Assembly: GCA_015501055.1 (NCBI GenBank)
Contig: JADNYV010000877.1
Location: 1 to 13,644, forward strand
Direction of reading: 5' to 3'
DNA length: 13,644 nucleotides
Source: Mucidula mucida
Lineage: Eukaryota > Basidiomycota > Agaricomycetes > Agaricales > Physalacriaceae
The position numbers and the translations under genes are program-made. Below the pieces are notes generated by a model. That model was not told where the DNA came from. It searched no databases and saw only the letters and a program-made list of their open reading frames with translations. Below are positions 9,161 through 13,644 of this stretch, in pieces (positions within the stretch are counted from its first letter, which is position 1; each line of letters begins with the position of its first letter).

Positions 9161-9430
9161 GGCAGTCGTCGTGGTTGAAAGGAAAGAAGGTGTAAGGCTT
9201 CTATCATCCACCTCAAACGAACCAAAAAGGAAGTCATCGACATAGCACGCCACGTGTTTTTTGCCCCTTGACGCGAACCATCATCTCGCCGATCCTTGCG
9301 CTGCATCTACATACCATGTGATCTCCTCAATGCGAACCATTCAAGAAAAGAATAACTCGTGTTCCTTGACGAGAGTACCTTTACAGACCGGATACACCCT
9401 ATGGCTAAATATCATTATCGTCTGAAGGTA
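9161..9430 (-). promoter_or_regulatory. Presumed promoter region of the DUF6534 gene
   Basis: This 270-bp gap between the DUF6534 start and the transporter stop contains an E-box CACGTG at 9251-9256 and two direct copies of GCGAACCAT at 9273-9281 and 9332-9340, 59 bp apart. The elements could bind regulators, but none is proven, and no clear TATA box was found. Confidence 0.3.
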
Positions 9431-10889
9431 TTATATTTTTTCAGAAGAGTCGTTATGGGAATCCTCAACATGCTCTGACATGTCCTTATTGATGCTAGGT
9501 GCGCCATACTCCACGTCCTTCTGTGATATTTGGCGGAAACCGAATATCGCGTCCATTTCTTCAATTGGTAATCTTGGCAGTGTCGGGCTGTCATGAACCT
9601 TGCCAGTAAGCAAGTGCTCCAGAAAAATTCTTGGAGAAACTAACCATCGTAAAGTAGACGTAAACAGCGACGAGGGTCAAGAGACCGAAGAACAAGTAGG
9701 TTCCATAACCCATGTCCTCGAACATGTACGGTGTTGCACGTGCAATCGCGAATTGCCATATCTCAAGAAAAGTTAGATCTATTCACTTAGATCAAGTTTA
9801 TGCTTACCCATTGACTAGCAGATAGAGGCGCTTGAGTGAGCGTGCGCACATGCTGAGGAAAGACCTCAAAGGCCACCACCCAAGGGGTACCGTTCCATGT
9901 TGGACCGTATGCGGCAGTCCAGATATAGATGAACGCCACAGCAGAGATACCTCCGCTGGTGATGTTGCCACTCGTATTTTTTTCCCGGGCTTCCCGATCG
10001 CGATATATCCCTCAACATAAATCATACACAACCCAGCAATGACAGCGCCCCACAAGAGCAGCGGACGGCGGCCAAAGCGGTCAATGAGGAACAACAACCA
10101 TATGAGAGTCGCGATGTTCTTGACGATGCCAAAGATGCCCGTCGTAAACAAAAGAGTGCTCGTGCCAGTGATACCGATGCTCTTGAAAACGGTGGGCGAG
10201 TAGTAGTTGATAGCGTTGATGCCAGTACCGTTTTGGAATAAGAACAGCATGAAGCAGAGGAAGAGGCGGTTGCGGATTCCTGGGAGGAAGATTTCACGCA
10301 GGCGGGCGGTGATGCTTCCACCATGTGTCTTCTCGGCCTCGGCGGCAAGTTGGGCGTCGGTCATTCGGTTCTCTTCGACGAGGTAGGGGTGTGCTTTAAA
10401 GCATTAGGTCTGGCCACTATGATGAACATGGTGCAACTCACAAGCTTCTAGGTTGCGCACGATGCTGAGGTTCTTGTCGGCCTGTTCGATGCGCCCTTTG
10501 GATCGTAGCTAACGTGGCGACTCAATCACAAATCCTCCGGCAAGAAGAAGAAGACCTCCCGGAATGACTTTTGAATGGCCATATATCACAAGATGTCAGT
10601 TTTATAAGGTCGTAGCGCGCAAGAGTATAAGGTGTACATGTATCATCCATCGCCGTTTCGAAGAGGGCAGCGTTTTGTTGACAGCATAATTTCTAGAGAA
10701 GGAGATGAGCGACATTCGGAGCAGCCAAGGCGACATTCACATCCAAAACCCGACCAGACTGCCAATCTGTAGTAACATCGCATACAATCCCACAAGACGC
10801 CCACTAATAGCAGGAGGACTGATTTCGGCGATGTTAATTGGGACAGTCAACGAAACCGCGCCAACGCCAAGACCAGCGACGACACGCCC
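9431..10889 (-). pseudogene. Sugar transporter (MFS, sugar/H+ symporter), 5'-truncated and broken
   Basis: This is a 12-helix major-facilitator sugar permease. Surviving parts in order: GRVVAGLGVGAVSLTVP (from 10889), AEISPPAISGRLVGLYAMLL, FWINYAVNKTLP, IPGGLLLL, ESPR, NLEASHPYLVEENRMTDAQL, QNGTGINAINYYSPTVF, DRFGRRPLLLWG, WTAAYGPTWNGTPWVVAFE, ATPYMFEDMGYG, and LPIEEMDAIFGF near the stop at 9433-9431. Clear introns are 10740-10693, 10441-10394, 9807-9762 and 9644-9599. Defects: roughly the first 120-130 residues are absent. The Trp codon of the PESPRWL motif reads TAG (10511-10509) and its first Pro codon is missing. There is a net -1 shift just before IPGG (about 10575), where the nearby 3' splice site is unclear. 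There is a -1 shift in a run of seven A (9983-9977). The conserved PETKG before LPIEEMD is unrecognisable (SPTLPR in the unshifted frame). Confidence 0.88.
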
Positions 10890-10909
10890 CTAGATGATCT
10901 AGTGAGTAG
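10890..10909. other. Junction between two head-to-head truncated genes
   Basis: These 20 bp separate the first surviving transporter codon (minus) from the first surviving SDR codon (plus). They include CTAGATGATCTAG (10890-10902), a palindrome with 6-bp arms around one base. TAG triplets on either strand may be leftovers of intron acceptors (for example CATCTAG before the transporter GGG codon). There is no room for a promoter. Confidence 0.55.
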
Positions 10910-11682
10910 CGGGCAGTCAAGACGGCGCTAGACGCGTGGGTCGCTTAGATGTCGTCGTGAACAAACGCTGGTATCAATATGACTGGGAAAGACACGCACA
11001 CCGTGGACGAAGCCTTCTTCGACAGGCTAATCAATCTCAATCTCAAGAGTGTATACTACAGCATATCTTCCTGTGCGCCGATGTATGTTCTATGTTTTCT
11101 TCGCCAGCGTTACGAGCTCAGTTGGTCAGCATGCTTCAACAAAAGTCTGGAGTGATTCATCCATATGTCGTCTGTTTGGAGCCCTCCGTCCAAAGCCCAA
11201 GATCGCTTACTGTACGGTCATTTTTCACTCTTAAAAAGCGAACGTTGTTGACTCTGTTTTAGACTGTGCTACCAAAGCAGCAATAATTGCCATCTCCAAG
11301 TCCATCGCCATAGAGTATGCAGCCTTCGTGCGCTCCGTGGTGATTGCTCCTTCCATGGGAAACACTGGAATGTATGTCCAGGCTTGACTTGTACTCGAGC
11401 TACGTTTATGAAGGCATGTACGGTAGGATGCAACTTAACCTGAGACCCGGTGTTGCAGCTACGCAGGAGAACATCGCGCCCATGCTCTCTAATATCCCGG
11501 TACGGCTCTGACTATCGTTCTTGAAATACCGCCCGCTGATCACTGCAGATGGGCGCGCATGTGAACCATCGGATGTTGCTGCTACCTTGCCATTCCTAGC
11601 GAGTGATGAAGCGTGCTATATCACGGGAAACGTCGTGGAAGTAGAGATGGCGGGCGATGTATCTAAGCTAGCGTCACAATGA
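10910..11682 (+). pseudogene. Short-chain dehydrogenase/reductase (SDR), 5'-truncated and frameshifted
   Basis: Classical SDRs are NAD(P)-dependent oxidoreductases. Recognisable: GRLDVVVN followed by AGINMTGKDTHTVDEAFF, LINLNLKSVYYSISS, MLQQKSGVI, FGALRPKPKIAY, then YCATKAAIIAISKSIAIEYA with the catalytic YxxxK (Lys at 11274-11276), APSMGNTGM, TQENIAPMLSNIP, EPSDVAATLPFLASDEACYI and TGNVVEV. The stop is at 11680-11682. Exons: 10910-11082, 11130-11211, 11263-11499 and 11549-11682, with three GT-AG introns of 47, 51 and 49 nt. The N-terminal cofactor-binding part (TGxxxGIG, roughly 80 residues) is absent, since transporter sequence lies there on the other strand. Frame breaks: -1 near 10940 (before GRLDVVV), +1 near 10965 within NNAG, -1 near 11158, +1 (or -2) near 11384, and -1 near 11562. 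A Gly codon seems missing after EYAAF. A functional enzyme is very unlikely. The exact substrate class cannot be told. Confidence 0.85.
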
Positions 11683-11890
11683 GAAGAAGTCAATACTACG
11701 CATACTATTATAAATCCCCAAGTTATCCTTCAAATCCATCATGCCTCCCCAATATTCGGAAGAGCTTCCATTTTATCATTGCTCTGCCACTCGAGGACAT
11801 ACGTGCGCCGATGCCATTGCCATCTGATCTTACCCATACGCGACTAGGAAAGTGGCCTTTTTCCGTGAAGTCATCGTCGCGGGAATTCCA
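11683..11890. other. Short convergent intergenic gap
   Basis: This is the 3' flank of both the SDR pseudogene (plus) and the F-box gene (minus). ACTATTATAAATCC near 11703-11716 is AT-rich and could serve 3'-end formation for the SDR. No gene seen. Confidence 0.4.
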
Positions 11891-13498
11891 TTAAACGAGA
11901 TAACTTGCAGGCTGGGACATCTGCTGAAAGAACTTTCTCCGCATAAACTTGTTGAACTTCATCAAGGCCATCAGACATAGGATGGTCCATACCGTAGTGG
12001 ACGACAAGAAAATGCTCCGACCTTGATGATAAGGGTGTCGAGAAGCAGAAATGAAGGAGCTAGGCGGGAAGCGATGCTTGACTGTATGCATGATCAGACG
12101 ACACAAAGTCTTGAGGGGAAAGAGTAAATTACTGACAGTGCTGAAACTCGAATCGTACGTATTGCCAATTTGCAGAGAACGCGTTGAAGGAAAAGAAGTG
12201 CCCAACGCCTTCAGACCTTCAGCAGACGGTCTTACTTCCAAACACAATGCATGTACGGATGGCGTGGGAGGTATAACAAAGTGTTCGAAGTCGTAAGCAC
12301 CGCGGACACAGAGCAATTGAAGGGTTGGTGGTAGTCGACCGATGATATAGAACGTTACGAGTAGATGAGCGAGTGAAGGCGACGACAGGGAGAAATCGAC
12401 AGGATGAGGGTCTATGTCGAGACTGCAACGCTCAACGCTGAGGTCCTCCACTGCGTGGAAGGACTTTTGAAGGAGCTGTTGCACTTCTATTGCAGGCCTC
12501 GATATCCTAAGACCAACTCTTTTTGCGTTAGGGCAGACAGGCAGTGAACGAACATCGATATCCAGATCGGCGATGTCTAAGTTCACGTAGGTCAAAGAAC
12601 TCGCCGACGAGACCATAGGAGAGAGGCAAACTGGCATTTCGCTGCCTTGCGCAGATATGGATAATCGCTTGAGAGTCGTGGAGTACGTGGCAGTAGACAG
12701 ATCCTTTAGAACCTTATTTGAAGGAACCTCACCGCCACCTGATACTACGTTTATTCTCAAAGATGAGAGGTTGGGACATAGACGCGCTATATCTTGCAGA
12801 AGACCATGCAGGGTTCGCAGAGGAGTGATTCGAGGAGAAAGAAAGAATGGTGTTTGGCGAACGTATAACCCCAAAGTTGTCAACTCCTTCGCTGAACTCC
12901 AGCGAAATGGAGCCAGGCATGCAATGTCCATATCATGTGGCGGTTTGTTATCCTCGAATGCTACAGGAAATGCCCGTAATTTGTTCGCTAGATCTTGGCG
13001 TTGATCTAGCAGGTCGGCAAGTCGATCTCGGCAGCTGTCAATCTGATACCGGTTGGGCGTGAGACCTTGAGAACAATTGACACCCAAAGGGTCTCTATAT
13101 ATCAGGTCGGTACATATATCGTGTAGCCGCTTGCACACGAGAGTAACCGAGAATAAGGACCAGGGCAATGGTAGAAATGAGTAAATGTGGATGTGGATTT
13201 CTGTGGGGAGACGAATGAATGCGCTTTTACGGCGCGAGAGACGTTTGGTAGTACGTTCCGGACGGCTGACTGGTAAGGACGGGGACGGAGGGGATTTACA
13301 TATCGACTCCAACGAATCCATGTATCCAATATCGTTCTTTTCGAAGCCGGGAAGGCGGAAGACCGGTGATATGATGGATAGCTGATAGAGTATTATGCTC
13401 GTGAGTCCGTCCTTCGTACAAGACGCGGTTGATAACATATTGATAGCTCTGTCTCTAGCAACTGCCTGGGACATCACGGCGTACCACGATACCAACAC
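11891..13498 (-). CDS. F-box protein of the basidiomycete type
   Basis: A single open frame of up to 535 codons. Residues near 92-135 form an F-box (RLPTEIHIHIYSFLPL, then VTLVCKRLHDICTDLIYRD), the segment that in known proteins binds Skp1 in SCF ubiquitin ligases. The remainder has spaced Leu-rich stretches (LCPNLSSLRINVV, LKRLSISAQ, VEDLSVERCSLDID) like the degenerate LRR-type receptor half of Agaricomycete F-box proteins. Such genes form large, divergent families, so a specific substrate cannot be given. The true start is uncertain: the first ATG is at 13498, but the ATG at 13321 (MDSLESICK) lies about 30 residues before the F-box and is the more natural start; the 59 residues before it have no motif. 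The last 80 residues may include an unspliced intron. The gene is convergent with the SDR pseudogene, about 210 bp from its stop. Confidence 0.75.
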   Translation of the reverse strand: MLVSWYAVMSQAVARDRAINMLSTASCTKDGLTSIILYQLSIISPVFRLPGFEKNDIGYMDSLESICKSPPSPSLPVSRPERTTKRLSRRKSAFIRLPTEIHIHIYSFLPLPWSLFSVTLVCKRLHDICTDLIYRDPLGVNCSQGLTPNRYQIDSCRDRLADLLDQRQDLANKLRAFPVAFEDNKPPHDMDIACLAPFRWSSAKELTTLGLYVRQTPFFLSPRITPLRTLHGLLQDIARLCPNLSSLRINVVSGGGEVPSNKVLKDLSTATYSTTLKRLSISAQGSEMPVCLSPMVSSASSLTYVNLDIADLDIDVRSLPVCPNAKRVGLRISRPAIEVQQLLQKSFHAVEDLSVERCSLDIDPHPVDFSLSSPSLAHLLVTFYIIGRLPPTLQLLCVRGAYDFEHFVIPPTPSVHALCLEVRPSAEGLKALGTSFPSTRSLQIGNTYDSSFSTVSNLLFPLKTLCRLIMHTVKHRFPPSSFISASRHPYHQGRSIFLSSTTVWTILCLMALMKFNKFMRRKFFQQMSQPASYLV

Positions 13499-13644
13499 AG
13501 AGAAACATCGGTGGCTATAAGCCGCTCTTGTTTGTGGCGTTTTCAGTTGGTCGGGTACAGTATGGCGAGCTCCCCAAAATGCCCGGTGAAGATGTTCGTC
13601 CCGGTAGTAATATGCACCTGTTGGCTGTATATCCGTCTGATTTT

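Noticed and set aside
9068..9253. Extended N-terminus of the DUF6534 protein beginning before MDVLTPPEV
   Set aside because: The longer frame starts with GTG and has no in-frame ATG before 9160. The ATG at 9160 has a strong context and the family-like beginning follows directly.
9431..9598. Alternative last-exon acceptor (CATGACAG) in the transporter giving PDTAK before LPIEEMD
   Set aside because: It resembles the PETKG motif but then needs a further frame change to reach LPIEEMD. The upstream acceptor keeps frame, so the case stays undecided.
1..13644. tRNA, rRNA, CRISPR array, transposon ends or long terminal repeats
   Set aside because: Nothing with the required structure or repetition was seen on either strand.

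Overview
The window looks like nuclear DNA of a basidiomycete fungus, most likely an Agaricomycete. Introns are dense, 46-60 nt long and mostly GT-AG. The genes are of fungal type (SMF-like Nramp transporter, UbiA prenyltransferase, sugar/H+ symporter, SDR, F-box protein). One gene belongs to the DUF6534 membrane-protein family, which I know mainly from Agaricomycetes. All names come from reading motifs by eye; no database search was possible.

Layout. 1-598: no gene recognised. 599-2451 (-): intact seven-exon Nramp metal-ion transporter of 518 aa. 2452-4111: no recognised gene. 4112-4618 (-): short coding-like blocks in shifting frames, probably a relic of an unidentified gene. 5165-5173: TATA box. 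5256-6599 (+): UbiA-type prenyltransferase whose six introns and both Asp-rich motifs are intact but which carries six net -1 frameshifts. 7110-7283 (+): doubtful small ORF. 7384-9160 (-): DUF6534 protein that reads through as 335 aa only with 16 exons, including an 11-nt exon, two GC-AG introns and a putative 1-nt exon. 9431-10889 (-): sugar transporter pseudogene. 10910-11682 (+): SDR pseudogene, head-to-head with the transporter. 11891-13498 (-): F-box protein. 13499-13644: nothing seen.

How the parts relate. Intact genes (Nramp, DUF6534, F-box) alternate with broken ones (UbiA, transporter, SDR). Transporter and SDR lack their 5' halves at the same point, with about 20 bp between the surviving coding parts; one deletion of a shared divergent promoter and both N-termini would explain this. 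Prenyltransferase, SDR and transporter could be remains of a small metabolic cluster that was lost, but that is inference. The most unusual item is the splicing architecture of the DUF6534 gene.
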